From positions 1 to 64,000 of the forward strand of contig NZ_LMNF01000004.1 of NCBI RefSeq assembly GCF_001422485.1: 64,000 nucleotides of DNA. Reading direction: 5' to 3'. The notes below the pieces were generated by a model. That model made no database searches and had not been told where the DNA came from. It worked only from the letters and a program-made list of their open reading frames with translations. Numbering within the stretch: the first letter of the stretch is position 1; each line of letters begins with the position of its first letter. The translations under genes and the position numbers were made by a program. Origin of the DNA: Agreia sp. Leaf283. GTDB taxonomy: Bacteria > Actinomycetota > Actinomycetes > Actinomycetales > Microbacteriaceae. Positions 50,623 to 60,053 of the stretch are shown piece after piece.

Positions 50623-52797
50623 CTAGAACCCGGGGATCAGACTGACGACGAGGTCGACCAGCTTGATGCCGATGAACGGCGCGACCACCCCGCCGAGTCC
50701 GTAGACCAGCAGGTTGCGGCCCAGGATGCGCGAGGCCGACAGCGCCCGGTACTTCACGCCGCGCAGGGCCAGCGGCACGAGCACCACGATGATGACCGCG
50801 TTGAAGATGATCGCCGACAGGATCGCCGACGCCGGCGAGTGCAGCTGCATGATGTTCAGCAGCGCCAGCCCCGGGAACACCCCCGCGAACATGGCCGGGA
50901 TGATCGCGAAGTACTTGGCCACGTCGTTCGCGATCGAGAAGGTCGTGAGCGCCCCGCGGGTGATGAGCAGCTGCTTGCCGATGCGCACGATATCGATGAG
51001 CTTCGTCGGGTCGCTGTCGAGGTCGACCATGTTGCCGGCCTCCTTCGCGGCCGACGTGCCCGTGTTCATCGCCACGCCCACGTCTGCCTGGGCAAGGGCG
51101 GGCGCGTCGTTCGTGCCGTCTCCGGTCATGGCGACGAGGTTGCCGCCCTCCTGCTCGCGCTTGATCAGCTCGAGCTTCTGCTCCGGCGTCGCCTCGGCGA
51201 GGAAGTCGTCGACCCCGGCCTCGGCCGCGATCGCCGCGGCCGTGAGCGGGTTGTCGCCCGTGACCATCACGGTGCGGATGCCCATGGCCCGCAGCTCCGC
51301 GAATCGCTCAGCGATGCCCTCCTTCACGATGTCCTTCAGGTAGACGACACCGAGGATGCGGGCTTCGCCCGGCTGCTCCCCGACGGGCGCCGCCTTGGTG
51401 GCGACCACCAGGGGTGTGCCGCCCGCGTTCGAGATGCGCTCGACGTGCTCGTCGAGCTGCGCGATCGTCGACGACGCCGCCCTTCCGGACTCCTCCACCC
51501 AGGCGAGCACGGCAGAACCGGCGCCCTTGCGGATCTGCGACCCGTCGGGCAGGTCGAGCCCCGACATCCGGGTCTGCGCGGTGAACGGCACGATCACTCC
51601 GTCGATGTCGACGGGCCGGTCGAAGCCCTTCGTCTCGGCGAGCGTCACGATCGACTTGCCCTCCGGGGTGGGGTCGGCGAGCGACGACGTGGCGGCGGCC
51701 TGGATGAGCTCCAGCGGCGCGACACCGTCGAGGGCCGAGAACTCGGCCGCCTGCCGGTTGCCGTAGGTGATGGTTCCGGTCTTGTCCATGAGCAGCGTGG
51801 TCACGTCGCCCGCGGCCTCGACGGCGCGCCCCGACATGGCGAGCACGTTGTGCTGCACCAGACGGTCCATGCCCGCGATGCCGATGGCCGAGAGCAGCGC
51901 GCCGATGGTGGTCGGGATCAGGCAGACGAGCAGCGCCACGAGCACCGGAACGCTGACTGACGCGGCCGAGTATCCGGCGATCGGGTTGAGCGTCAGCACG
52001 ACCACCACGAAGATCACCGACAGGCTGGCGAGCAGGATATTGAGGGCGATCTCGTTCGGCGTCTTCTGCCGGGCGGCCCCCTCGACGAGCGCGATCATGC
52101 GGTCGACGAACGTCTCACCGGGCTTCGACGTGATGCGCACGACGATGCGGTCGGAGAGCACACGGGTGCCTCCGGTGACGGCGCTGCGGTCTCCGCCCGA
52201 CTCCCGCACGACGGGCGCGGACTCGCCGGTGATGGCCGACTCGTCGACCGAGGCGATGCCCCACACGATGTCGCCATCGCCGGGGATCAGCTCCCCCGCC
52301 TCGACCACGACGTGGTCGCCGAGGGTGAGGTCGGCGCTCGAGACGGGACGGGTCTGCGCACGCTGGCCGCCGGCATCCGTCTCGGCGTCGTACGACGCGA
52401 TCACGTTCGCGGTGGTCGAGGTGCGGGTCTGGCGCAGGCTGTCGGCCTGGGCCTTGCCGCGGCCCTCGGCCACCGACTCGGCGAGGTTCGCGAAGATGAC
52501 GGTGAGCCAGAGCCACACCGCGATGCCCGCGGTGAAGCTGACCGGCACGGTCGAGCCGCCGGATGAGGCCGGCCCGCCGAGAAACGGCTCGGCGACGGCC
52601 AGAACGGTCGTGAGCGCGGCGCCGACCTCGACGACGAACATCACGGGGTTGTGCCACATCTGGCGTGGATCGAGCTTGCGGAACGCTCCGGGGAGCGCCG
52701 CGACGAGCTGGGCCGCGCCGAAGCCGCCCTGGGGAGGCTTCGGTGCGCCGGCGCCGGGCTTCTGCGTGGGCGAAACGGTTTCAGTCACAGATGACAT
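50623..52797 (-). CDS. kdpB: KdpB, potassium-transporting P-type ATPase
   Basis: 724 residues. Phosphorylated Asp in [19 protein letters not shown] (A-domain TGES variant) and [20 protein letters not shown] hinge are all intact, with the expected membrane helices. It drives uptake of K+ at the cost of ATP. ATG 52797 lies 5 bp after kdpA. The N-terminal ~30 residues are a Pro/Gly-rich leader. Confidence 0.97.
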   Translation of the reverse strand: MSSVTETVSPTQKPGAGAPKPPQGGFGAAQLVAALPGAFRKLDPRQMWHNPVMFVVEVGAALTTVLAVAEPFLGGPASSGGSTVPVSFTAGIAVWLWLTVIFANLAESVAEGRGKAQADSLRQTRTSTTANVIASYDAETDAGGQRAQTRPVSSADLTLGDHVVVEAGELIPGDGDIVWGIASVDESAITGESAPVVRESGGDRSAVTGGTRVLSDRIVVRITSKPGETFVDRMIALVEGAARQKTPNEIALNILLASLSVIFVVVVLTLNPIAGYSAASVSVPVLVALLVCLIPTTIGALLSAIGIAGMDRLVQHNVLAMSGRAVEAAGDVTTLLMDKTGTITYGNRQAAEFSALDGVAPLELIQAAATSSLADPTPEGKSIVTLAETKGFDRPVDIDGVIVPFTAQTRMSGLDLPDGSQIRKGAGSAVLAWVEESGRAASSTIAQLDEHVERISNAGGTPLVVATKAAPVGEQPGEARILGVVYLKDIVKEGIAERFAELRAMGIRTVMVTGDNPLTAAAIAAEAGVDDFLAEATPEQKLELIKREQEGGNLVAMTGDGTNDAPALAQADVGVAMNTGTSAAKEAGNMVDLDSDPTKLIDIVRIGKQLLITRGALTTFSIANDVAKYFAIIPAMFAGVFPGLALLNIMQLHSPASAILSAIIFNAVIIVVLVPLALRGVKYRALSASRILGRNLLVYGLGGVVAPFIGIKLVDLVVSLIPGF

Positions 52798-52802
52798 GGG
52801 TA

Positions 52803-54479
52803 TTACTGCAGCCCTTCAGCGAGCGGTGCGAGTGCGAGAACGGGGAAATAGGTGAGGGCCGAGACGATGATCGTGACGCCCACGAGCAGGCCCACGAACT
52901 GAGGGCGATGCGTCGGCAGGGTGCCGGCCGTGGAGGGGATCTTCGGCTGGGCAGCCAAGGAGCCCGCGAGCGCGAGCACCAGGACGATCGGAATGAACCG
53001 GCCGAACAGCATGGCCACACCGAGTGCCGTGTTGAACCACGGGGTGTTCGCCGTGAGTCCCGCGAAGGCCGACCCGTTGTTGTTGGCCGCCGAGGTGAAC
53101 GCGTAGAGCACCTCGGTGAGCCCGTGCAGTCCGGGGTTCCAGATCGACGTGCTCTCGACGTCGTCGCGGATCGCGGGAATCGCGAAGCTCAGCGCCGTTC
53201 CGGCGAGCACCAGCGTCGGGGTGACCAGGATGTAGAGGCTGGCCAGCTTGATCTCCCGCGGGCCCAGCTTCTTGCCCAGGTACTCGGGGGTGCGTCCGAC
53301 GAGCAGGCCGGCGATGAACACGGCGATCACGGCGAGGATCAGCATGCCGTAGAGACCCGAGCCCACGCCGCCCGGTGCGACCTCGCCGAGCATCATGTTG
53401 ATGAGCGGCATCATGCCGCCGAGCGAGGTGAACGAGTCGTGCATCGAGTTGACGGCACCCGTCGAGGTGAGCGTCGACGTCGAGGCGAAGAGTGTGGACG
53501 TGGCGATGCCGAAGCGGGTCTCCTTGCCCTCCATCGCTCCGCCTGCGAGTTGCGGGGCTGTGCCCGCGCCGCCCAGTTCGAACAGCGTCAGTGCGGTGAG
53601 CGAGACCACGAAGATGGCGGCCATCGCCGCGAGGATCGCGAAGCCCTGGCGCTTGTCACCGACCATCACGCCGAAGGTGCGCGGCAGGCTGAACGGAATA
53701 GCGAGCATGAGCACGATCTGCAGCAGGTTCGTGAACCCTGTGGGGTTCTCGAAGGGGTGCGACGAGTTCGCGTTGAAGAAGCCGCCACCGTTGGTGCCGA
53801 GCATCTTGATGGCCTCCTGGCTGGCCACGGGCCCGCCCGGGATGCTCTGGGTTCCGCCGGTCAGGGTCGTCACCTCGGTGAAGCCCGAGAAGTTCTGGAT
53901 GACGCCTCCCGCGATCAGCACGATCGCCGTGAGGGCGGCCAGGGGCAGCAGCAGGCGCAGCGTTCCGCGAGTGAGGTCGACCCAGAAGTTGCCGAGGGTG
54001 CCCTGGCGGGTGCGGGCGAATCCGCGCACGAGGGCGATCGCCACGGCGATGCCGACGGCGGCCGAGACGAAGTTCTGCACCGCGAGGCCGGCGAGCTGCA
54101 CCGTGTAGCCCATGGTGACGTCGGGCGAGTAGCTCTGCCAGTTGGTGTTCGTGACGAAGGAGATCGCCGTGTTGAACGAGAGACCCTCGGGGATGGCGGG
54201 GAACCCGAGCGAGTACGGCAGGATCGCCTGCGCTCGCTGCAGGGCGTAGACCAGCAGCACGCCGACGAGCGAGAAAGCGAGCACGCTGCGGAGGTAGGCC
54301 ATCCAGGTCTGCTCGCCCCGGGCATCCACCCCGATCAGCCTGTAGAAGCCGCGCTCGACCCGCAGGTCTTTCGACGACGAGTAGATGCGGGCCATGTAGT
54401 CGCCCAGCGGACGGTGGATCGCCACGAGGATGAGAACCAGCGCGCCGACCTGCAGAATCGCGAGAAGAGAGGAGTCCAT
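52803..54479 (-). CDS. kdpA: KdpA, potassium-transporting ATPase channel-like subunit
   Basis: 558 residues, normal length, with ten membrane helices. Selectivity-filter-like loops are visible (e.g. [45 protein letters not shown]). It binds and conducts K+. ATG 54479 lies 2 bp after the kdpF stop. Confidence 0.97.
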   Translation of the reverse strand: MDSSLLAILQVGALVLILVAIHRPLGDYMARIYSSSKDLRVERGFYRLIGVDARGEQTWMAYLRSVLAFSLVGVLLVYALQRAQAILPYSLGFPAIPEGLSFNTAISFVTNTNWQSYSPDVTMGYTVQLAGLAVQNFVSAAVGIAVAIALVRGFARTRQGTLGNFWVDLTRGTLRLLLPLAALTAIVLIAGGVIQNFSGFTEVTTLTGGTQSIPGGPVASQEAIKMLGTNGGGFFNANSSHPFENPTGFTNLLQIVLMLAIPFSLPRTFGVMVGDKRQGFAILAAMAAIFVVSLTALTLFELGGAGTAPQLAGGAMEGKETRFGIATSTLFASTSTLTSTGAVNSMHDSFTSLGGMMPLINMMLGEVAPGGVGSGLYGMLILAVIAVFIAGLLVGRTPEYLGKKLGPREIKLASLYILVTPTLVLAGTALSFAIPAIRDDVESTSIWNPGLHGLTEVLYAFTSAANNNGSAFAGLTANTPWFNTALGVAMLFGRFIPIVLVLALAGSLAAQPKIPSTAGTLPTHRPQFVGLLVGVTIIVSALTYFPVLALAPLAEGLQ

Positions 54480-54481
54480 GT

Positions 54482-54571
54482 CTAGAACTTCTCCGGCTTC
54501 ACGAGTGCGTACACGAGGTAGGCGAGGGTGGCGACGGCCAGCACGGCCGAGAGCACGTCGAAGACGATCAC
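54482..54571 (-). CDS. kdpF: KdpF small subunit
   Basis: 29 residues, a single membrane helix ending in [12 protein letters not shown], the typical KdpF C-terminus. GTG 54571 overlaps the stop of the upstream 31-codon gene (GTGA). It stabilises the Kdp complex in the membrane. Confidence 0.9.
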   Translation of the reverse strand: MIVFDVLSAVLAVATLAYLVYALVKPEKF

Positions 54572-54663
54572 AGCTTCGACACCCCCCAGGCGATGAGGCC
54601 GACGAGTGCGAACGCGGCGAAGATGCCGAGGACGTAGACGAGGTCGAGCACGGAGAACTCCAT
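54568..54663 (-). CDS. 31-residue membrane peptide coupled to kdpF
   Basis: ATG 54663 to TGA 54568. The peptide begins [15 protein letters not shown], is one hydrophobic helix and ends AWGVSKL. It overlaps kdpF by 4 bp and is the first gene of the kdp transcript. The size and single-helix form echo KdpF but the sequence differs (no KPEKF end). It may be a second accessory peptide or a regulatory leader. It is not part of the textbook Kdp complex. Confidence 0.7.
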   Translation of the reverse strand: MEFSVLDLVYVLGIFAAFALVGLIAWGVSKL

Positions 54664-54740
54664 CGGATGATGTGGCATAACGCGCCCCGGTCGGGGTCGC
54701 ACATCCGAGTAGATACCTGCTTTCGCCCGTGTTTCCGGGC

Positions 54741-54764
54741 CCTAACGAATCCCTAACGGGCGCC
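54741..54764 (-). promoter_or_regulatory. Putative KdpE box upstream of the kdp operon
   Basis: CCTAACG at 54741-54747 and 54752-54758, 11 bp apart, then GGCGCC. It matches 17375-17398 at 22 of 24 bases and lies 78-101 bp upstream of the first kdp-operon ATG, upstream of a TATCTACT -10-like stretch on the minus strand. Confidence 0.55.
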
Positions 54765-54797
54765 CCGCGCATCCATACGCTCTCGATACGCCGGCCC

Positions 54798-55001
54798 CGT
54801 TCCCTGAGCTTGAGCCCCCGTTCCCTGAGCCTGTCGAAGGGAGCTCCCGCACACCGCGCAGGTCGAGTAGGCCGCCTGCGGCCGTATCGAGGCCACCGTG
54901 GCGGATTTCGATACGCCGGCTCCCGTTCCCTGAGCTTGTCGAAGGGAGCTCCCGCACACCGGGTGAGTCGGCCAGCCGCCCTTCGACGAGTTCAGGGAGC
55001 G
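54798..55001. repeat. Cluster of dispersed repeats in the 400-bp gap upstream of kdp
   Basis: Holds a truncated copy (54798-54814), full copies at 54819-54841 and 54924-54946, an opposing degenerate copy at 54979-55001, two GGGAGCTCCCGCACACCG segments (54840, 54944) and GTCGAGTAG/GTATCGAG/CGATACGCCGG pieces. No credible gene is present between 54664 and 55063. Confidence 0.8.
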
Positions 55002-55019
55002 ACTCCTCTACACGACGAA

Positions 55020-55044
55020 GGCCCCGGGTTCATCACCCGGGGCC
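55020..55044 (-). terminator. Hairpin terminator of the CsbD-like gene
   Basis: GGCCCCGGGT, loop TCATC, ACCCGGGGCC; perfect 10-bp stem, 19 bp after the stop of the gene at 55064. Confidence 0.8.
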
Positions 55045-55063
55045 CTCGATCGATCGGCTGCTG

Positions 55064-55279
55064 CTAGTCGCGCAGCTTCTCTTTGTACTCGTTCTTCGCT
55101 TCGGTGGAGTCGCGCTCGGCCTCGGCGCGCTTCACATCGGCCTCGGCCTTCTTGACCTCCGCGTCCGCACGGACCTCATCGACCTTGTCGCCGATGCGGT
55201 CCTTCGCGTCGTCGACCGCCTCGCCGATCTTCTTACCGGTGGCCTGTGCAGCGTCTTTGGCGTTCTCGAGAAAACCCAT
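55064..55279 (-). CDS. Small charged helical protein, CsbD/stress-like
   Basis: 71 residues, very rich in Glu, Lys, Asp and Ala, with KKIGEAVDDAKDRIGDKVDE followed by an A/E/K coiled-coil-like tail. It resembles small CsbD/YtxH-type stress proteins but lacks a clear signature. No membrane segment. ATG 55279 is preceded by GGAAGGAA. It is followed by a strong terminator, so it is monocistronic. Confidence 0.7.
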   Translation of the reverse strand: MGFLENAKDAAQATGKKIGEAVDDAKDRIGDKVDEVRADAEVKKAEADVKRAEAERDSTEAKNEYKEKLRD

Positions 55280-55353
55280 GAGTTCGTTCCTTCCGGTTGC
55301 TTTTCTCCACGGTATGAGCGTGCGCTGGGAGTTGCCGGGGAGCCGTCTCGGTG

Positions 55354-55755
55354 TCAGCCGTCGAAGCGGCGCCGGCTCTCCTCGATCTCGGACTGGTGCT
55401 GCTGGGTCCACCGAATGAACGCGCGCACCGGCTCGCTCAGCGTCTCGCCGAGTTCGGTGAGCTCGTACTCGACGCGCGGCGGCGACTCCGGGTAGCTGGT
55501 CCGGCTGACCAGGCCGTCCCTCTCGAGCGAGCGAAGCGTGCGGGTGAGCATCCGGTGCGAGATACCCTCGACCGCGTTCATCAGAGCCGTGAACCGCATC
55601 GGGCCGTCGTCGAGGGCTCGAATGACCGGCATCGACCAGCGGTCGCCCGTCATGGTGAAGATGTCGCGAACGAGGTTTCGGGTGCCCGGAACCTCGCACG
55701 CCTTCTCCACCCCCGCAATCGATTCCACTGCGGTCGCGATAGACAATGCCGCCAT
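55354..55755 (-). CDS. HxlR-family transcriptional regulator
   Basis: 133 residues. A single Cys near the N-terminus (KACEVPG, C20), then the winged helix DRWSMPVIRALDDGPMRF and GISHRMLTRTLRSLERDGLV. The lone Cys could be a redox or electrophile sensor as in YodB-like proteins. It is divergent from the FMN reductase at 55892 with two similar palindromes between them. Confidence 0.9.
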   Translation of the reverse strand: MAALSIATAVESIAGVEKACEVPGTRNLVRDIFTMTGDRWSMPVIRALDDGPMRFTALMNAVEGISHRMLTRTLRSLERDGLVSRTSYPESPPRVEYELTELGETLSEPVRAFIRWTQQHQSEIEESRRRFDG

Positions 55756-55775
55756 CTCGGATTACTTCCCTTCGT

Positions 55776-55865
55776 GTGCGTGACGCACTCCAAAGTGCGC
55801 GGTGAGAGGCGGGACTAAAACGCGCTCTCGACCTCTTCGTATGACTGACAACGTGCGTTAGGCAC
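55776..55865. promoter_or_regulatory. Two GTGCGTKASGCAC palindromes, probable HxlR operators
   Basis: GTGCGTGACGCAC (55776-55788) and GTGCGTTAGGCAC (55853-55865) are 13-bp inverted repeats of the same type, 77 bp apart. The first is 21 bp from the regulator ATG and the second 27 bp from the reductase ATG, one near each divergent start. Confidence 0.7.
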
Positions 55866-55891
55866 GAAAAGTTCCTAAGGAGAGAATCCAG

Positions 55892-56503
55892 ATGACCAAG
55901 ATCGCAATCATTCTCGGCAGCACGCGCCCCGGACGCAACGGAGAGGCCGTGGCGAAGTGGGTGCGCGACATCGCCTTGCAGCGCGACGACGCGACCTTCG
56001 AGCTCGTCGACCTGGCCGACTTCCCGCTCCCCCACCTCGACGAGCCCGGCTCGGCCGCGTGGGGCAACTACCAGAACGAGCACACCAAGGCCTGGTCGGC
56101 GAAGATCGCCGAGTTCGACGGCTTCGTCTTCGTGACCCCCGAGTACAACCACTCGACCTCCGGTGTTCTGAAGAACGCCCTCGACTACCTCTATAAGGAG
56201 TGGAACAACAAGGCCGCAGCCTTCGTGAGCTACGGCGGCGTCGGCGGCGCGCGTGCGGTCGAGCACCTGCGTCTCATCGCATCCGAGCTGCAGCTGGCCA
56301 CTGTGCGCGCCCAGGTCGCGATCTCGCTCATGACCGAGTTCGAGAACTTCTCGGTCTTCACGCCCAGCGACTACCTGCTGCCCCAGGTCGACACCATGCT
56401 CGACCAGGTCGTCGCCTGGTCGAAGGCGCTCGAGCCGCTGCACGCCGCCGTCGCCGTGAACGACGCCGCCGCTGCCGACTCCGACGAGACCGTCGCCGCC
56501 TGA
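55892..56503 (+). CDS. NADPH-dependent FMN reductase-family protein
   Basis: 203 residues. LGSTRPGRNGEAVAKWV is the phosphate-binding loop and VTPEYNHSTSGVLKNALDYL the signature. It probably reduces quinones, azo compounds or flavin using NAD(P)H. The ATG follows AAGGAGAG. Divergent HxlR regulation suggests induction by quinones or electrophiles. It is similar over its length to 12643-13218. Confidence 0.88.
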   Translation: MTKIAIILGSTRPGRNGEAVAKWVRDIALQRDDATFELVDLADFPLPHLDEPGSAAWGNYQNEHTKAWSAKIAEFDGFVFVTPEYNHSTSGVLKNALDYLYKEWNNKAAAFVSYGGVGGARAVEHLRLIASELQLATVRAQVAISLMTEFENFSVFTPSDYLLPQVDTMLDQVVAWSKALEPLHAAVAVNDAAAADSDETVAA

Positions 56504-56518
56504 TCGACTGAGATCACG

Positions 56519-56549
56519 GCCGGCCCGTCGTGGGATGCGACGGGCCGGC
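56519..56549 (+). terminator. Hairpin terminator after the FMN reductase gene
   Basis: GCCGGCCCGTCG, 7-base loop, CGACGGGCCGGC, then TCTTGT. Perfect 12-bp stem, 16 bp after the stop. Confidence 0.85.
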
Positions 56550-56585
56550 TCTTGTCCGGGTGCAGGCACGGTGGGAAAATCGGGC

Positions 56586-56942
56586 ATGGCCACCGATGTC
56601 ACGGACTACATCTCCAGCCTGACCGGTTCCGACCGACTTCGCATCGAGGAGATCTACTCGGCTGCCCGAGCTCTCGCGCCCGATGCCGTCGAGGGCTACA
56701 CCTACGGCGTACCCGCGCTCCTGTACAAGGGCAAAGGCCTCCTCGCCGTGGTGAGGACGAAGAAGCACATCGGCATCTACCCGTTCGGCAATCTGGCCGA
56801 GCTCGCGAGCGAGGTCGCCGCCGCCGGCCTCGACACGACGAAAGGGTCCATCCATCTGAAAGACGGGCAGACATTGCCAGTCGATCTCCTCGGCGCATTC
56901 ATCCGACGCCGCATGGAGCAGATCGATCGAACCGGGCGCTAG
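56586..56942 (+). CDS. DUF1801/YdhG-like small protein
   Basis: 118 residues. TDVTDYISSLTGSDRLRIEEI at the start, GYTYGVPALLYKGKGLLAVV and KKHIGIYPFGN in the middle fit the DUF1801 (iron-chaperone/YdhG-like) fold. The role is uncertain; related proteins bind iron or are stress-linked. The ATG at 56586 puts the domain at residue 1. It converges with the epimerase-like gene, 25 bp apart. Confidence 0.8.
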   Translation: MATDVTDYISSLTGSDRLRIEEIYSAARALAPDAVEGYTYGVPALLYKGKGLLAVVRTKKHIGIYPFGNLAELASEVAAAGLDTTKGSIHLKDGQTLPVDLLGAFIRRRMEQIDRTGR

Positions 56943-56967
56943 CCCCGCACCTTCTCGACGCGGCGTT

Positions 56968-57810
56968 TCACAGAGAAGCGAATCCGTCGCGCCAACTCGC
57001 GTGGCGCAGAACGAGACCGCTTTCATAGGCGCGCGCGTTCGAGACAGGTCGACCGATGTCGCCAGAGCGCACCACGGCCGGCTCCGGCGCGTCCACGGCC
57101 GCCGCAAATCTCGGTGCCCACTCGCGGCCCGAGACGGGATCGTTGTCGACGATGTTCCAGGTGCCGCTCGGCCAGCCCACCGCGAGCGCAATCGCGCGAA
57201 CGGCATCCGAGGTGTGGATGAACGACGTGACGGTGTCGGGGACCGACAGGTGTCCGGCTCGTGCGTCCTGCCCGAAGCGCCCTTCCCGGGAATACCAGGT
57301 GCCCGGGCCGTAGAGCTGTCCGAATCTCAGCACGACATGCTCGGGCAACTCCGCCACGGAGGATTCGAGCGCCGTTACGGCGGAGATCGTCGTGCGCCTC
57401 GGCTCGACGGACTCCGGATCGAGCGGTTCGTCTTCCGTGGCGGGCGTAGCGCCAGGCGGGTACGCCCAGGCGATGCTCTCCGCGATAATCCGAGGCGTAC
57501 CGGCATGCGCCGCCGCATCGACGAGGTTGCGGGAACCGGCGACGCGGAGCCGGGCGTTGCTGACAGAGTCCCCCGCACTCAGATCGGTCAGCAGATGCAC
57601 GATCACGTCTGGCCGACCCCGGTCGACCGCTTGCAACACGGCATCCCGGTCGAGCGCGTCGATGACGTCCGGGGTTGCACCGAGTCTGCTGATCAGTGAG
57701 GTCTTCCCGGTGGAGCGGGTCGTGGCGGTGACCTCGTGGCCGGCCCCGGCGAGCAGCGGAATGAGCTCGCGACCAAGCACGCCGGAACCTCCGGCGATGA
57801 AGATGCGCAT
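56968..57810 (-). CDS. NAD-dependent epimerase/dehydratase-family protein
   Basis: 280 residues. N-terminal Rossmann motif IAGGSGVLGRELIPLL (GGSGVLG), then DVIDALDRDAVLQAV and the short ESIAWAYPP in place of the usual catalytic YxxxK. TSFIHTSDAVRAIALAV matches SDR-extended proteins. The standard Tyr-Lys pair is not obvious, so it may bind NAD(P) without classical epimerase chemistry. The gene is 37 bp downstream of the GNAT gene, in the same direction. Confidence 0.78.
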   Translation of the reverse strand: MRIFIAGGSGVLGRELIPLLAGAGHEVTATTRSTGKTSLISRLGATPDVIDALDRDAVLQAVDRGRPDVIVHLLTDLSAGDSVSNARLRVAGSRNLVDAAAHAGTPRIIAESIAWAYPPGATPATEDEPLDPESVEPRRTTISAVTALESSVAELPEHVVLRFGQLYGPGTWYSREGRFGQDARAGHLSVPDTVTSFIHTSDAVRAIALAVGWPSGTWNIVDNDPVSGREWAPRFAAAVDAPEPAVVRSGDIGRPVSNARAYESGLVLRHASWRDGFASL

Positions 57811-57847
57811 GGTGATGTCCTCCGTTAGCAACGCCGATAGTCGAGCA

Positions 57848-58462
57848 TCAGCCCCGCACCTTCTCGACGCGGCGGCGCAGCCCCGCACGCACCGACGGCC
57901 ACTCGCTCTCCACGATCGAGAACACGACCGTGTCGCGCAGGGTTCCGTCTGCCGTGCGGGTGTGGCTGCGCAGCACCCCGTCCTGCTTCGCGCCGAGCCT
58001 GGCGATCGCCTCGCGTGACTGCTGGTTCATCCAGTTCGTGCGGAACTCGACGGCCACGCATCCGAGCACTTCGAAAGCGTGCCCGAGCAGCAGCAGCTTC
58101 GAGTCCGGGTTCGTGCCTGTTCCATGCACCGACGCGGCGTTCCAGGTGAAGCCGATCTCGAGCCGGGGCGTCGTGTGGTCGATGTCCATGTAGGTGGTCA
58201 TGCCGATCACGCGTCCCGGCTCTCCCGTCTCGCGCTCGCGCAGGCGGGTCACGAACGGAAGCATCGAGCCCTCCTGCTGCAGCCCGAGTCGTCGATCGAT
58301 CTCGGCGCGCATCCCCTCGGGCGACGGCACCGTCGTGTACCAGAGCTTCCAGAGCTCGCCGTCGCGCACGGCATCGACGAGTCCGTCGTGGTGATCGTGG
58401 CTGAGCGGCTCCAGAACGACGTGGGTTCCAGAGAGGGTGACGGGAGTGATGGCGAGTGTCAT
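57848..58462 (-). CDS. GNAT-family N-acetyltransferase (RimJ/RimL-like)
   Basis: 204 residues from ATG 58462 (58483 is an alternative). TLSGTHVVLEPLSHDHHDGL start, IGMTTYMDIDHTTPRLEIGF, then GTGTNPDSKLLLLGHAFEVL (acetyl-CoA binding region) and EFRTNWMNQQSREAIARLGA are typical of RimL-like enzymes. It would acetylate a protein N-terminus or small amine. Divergent from a MocR regulator, which may control it. Confidence 0.85.
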   Translation of the reverse strand: MTLAITPVTLSGTHVVLEPLSHDHHDGLVDAVRDGELWKLWYTTVPSPEGMRAEIDRRLGLQQEGSMLPFVTRLRERETGEPGRVIGMTTYMDIDHTTPRLEIGFTWNAASVHGTGTNPDSKLLLLGHAFEVLGCVAVEFRTNWMNQQSREAIARLGAKQDGVLRSHTRTADGTLRDTVVFSIVESEWPSVRAGLRRRVEKVRG

Positions 58463-58543
58463 GCGGTCGAGTCTGCCCGCCACAGTGGTTCATCGACTAT
58501 GCCACTATTGGCCGAAACGATGAGACCAGTTTCGAGGAGCATC

Positions 58544-59986
58544 ATGCGGCACGCGCGCGCCATCGACATCGCAGAGCTGATCGCTGCCGACGGCCCCGGC
58601 AGCCCGCGCGACCGACTGTCGGCGGGGCTCAGGGCGGCCATCCTCAGCGGGCGCATGCGGCCGGGTGACGCGGTGCCGTCGAGCCGCGCCGTCGCATCCG
58701 CCGTCGGAGTCGCGCGGGGCACCGTCGTGCGCATCTACGACGAGCTGTCGGGAGAGGGATACCTCGAGACCGTCGCGGGGTCGGGCACCTTCGTGTCGAC
58801 CAGCGTGCCCGTGCGAACGCCACATCACGGCGCAAAGCCCTCCGACGAGGCTCCGAACGTTCACGGCACAAACGATCCGTCCGACTCCCCCGGCCGATCT
58901 ATCGAGCTGCGCCCGGGCATCCCCTCGACCGCGTCGATCGCGCGCGGCGACTGGGCCTCGGCCTGGCGCCGGGCGACCGCCGGCGAACCGGCCGCCGTCT
59001 ACCCGCCACCCGCGGGTCTGCCGGCCCTGCGCGAGCAGATCGCGCGGCACCTGTTCCACTCGCGCGGCCTCGCCTGCGACCCCGACGACGTGATCGTCAC
59101 CTCTGGCGCACGAGAGGGCCTGGCCCTGGTCGCGCTCGGCCTTTCGGCGCGACTCGGCGAGCGGCTGCGGGTCGGATGCGAGAACCCGGGTCATGTGGGA
59201 AGTCGTGCGGTGCTCGGTCGTCTCGGCGCCGAGATCGTGCCGATCGAGGTCGTCGACGGAGGGGTCGACTTCGCATCGGTGCAGAACTCGACCATCTCGG
59301 CGCTGCTCGTCACACCGAGTCACCAGTATCCGCTCGGCGGCAGTCTCGACGTGGGGCGGCGGCTGCAGCTGCTCGAGTGGGCCGAGCGAACGAACGCGAT
59401 CATCATCGAAGACGACTACGACAGCGAATTCCGGCATGGTCGCAGGGCGCTGCCGTCTATCGCTTCGCTCGACGACTCCGGCCGCGTCGTGCACGTCGGC
59501 AGCTACTCGAAGGTGATCACGCCGTGGCTGCGCTGCGGCTACGTGGTCGCGCGCGATCCCGCGGTGCGGGCCCAGATTCTGGATGCGCGGGCCGACATCG
59601 GCGAAACCGTGTCGGGCATCCCGCAGCAAGCGCTGGCCCACTACCTCGAGAGCGGCGGACTCAGCCGGCACCTCGCTCGAACCCGGCGCGCGTACGCGCA
59701 CAAGCGCGCCCTCGTTCTGGATGCGCTCGGCGGCCGTCTCGGCTCATCGCTCGAGCTGAGCGCGGTCGACGGAGGGCTGCACGCTGTGCTCTCGTCGCCC
59801 GTGGAAGCCGGAAACGCCCACCTGGCCGAGCGGCTGCAGCGACGCGGAGTCATCGTGAGCGGCCTGGCCAGGCACTACGTCGCGTCCACCTCGCGAGCGC
59901 GCGAAGGAATTGTCTTCGGCTACGGAGCTGCAACCGATCTCGAGCTGCAGGCGGCACTCGAAGGCATCCGCCGCGAGACGGCCTGA
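58544..59986 (+). CDS. MocR/PdxR-family regulator
   Basis: 480 residues. Winged helix MRPGDAVPSSRAVASAVGVA with RGTVVRIYDELSGEGYLE, a long flexible linker (~85-120), then an aminotransferase-like domain with VTSGAREGLALVALGL, IIEDDYDSEFRH and HVGSYSKVITPWLRCGYV (PLP Lys). The ATG at 58544 has GAGGAG 5-6 bp upstream. A PLP- or amino-acid-responsive activator or repressor. It is divergent from the GNAT gene, with ACTAT repeats in the short gap. Confidence 0.9.
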   Translation: MRHARAIDIAELIAADGPGSPRDRLSAGLRAAILSGRMRPGDAVPSSRAVASAVGVARGTVVRIYDELSGEGYLETVAGSGTFVSTSVPVRTPHHGAKPSDEAPNVHGTNDPSDSPGRSIELRPGIPSTASIARGDWASAWRRATAGEPAAVYPPPAGLPALREQIARHLFHSRGLACDPDDVIVTSGAREGLALVALGLSARLGERLRVGCENPGHVGSRAVLGRLGAEIVPIEVVDGGVDFASVQNSTISALLVTPSHQYPLGGSLDVGRRLQLLEWAERTNAIIIEDDYDSEFRHGRRALPSIASLDDSGRVVHVGSYSKVITPWLRCGYVVARDPAVRAQILDARADIGETVSGIPQQALAHYLESGGLSRHLARTRRAYAHKRALVLDALGGRLGSSLELSAVDGGLHAVLSSPVEAGNAHLAERLQRRGVIVSGLARHYVASTSRAREGIVFGYGAATDLELQAALEGIRRETA

Positions 59987-60053
59987 CGAGTGAGACCTGA
60001 GGGATGAGAGGTATCGCAGCAAAGACGAGCCTAGCCCCTGATACGTTGAAGCG

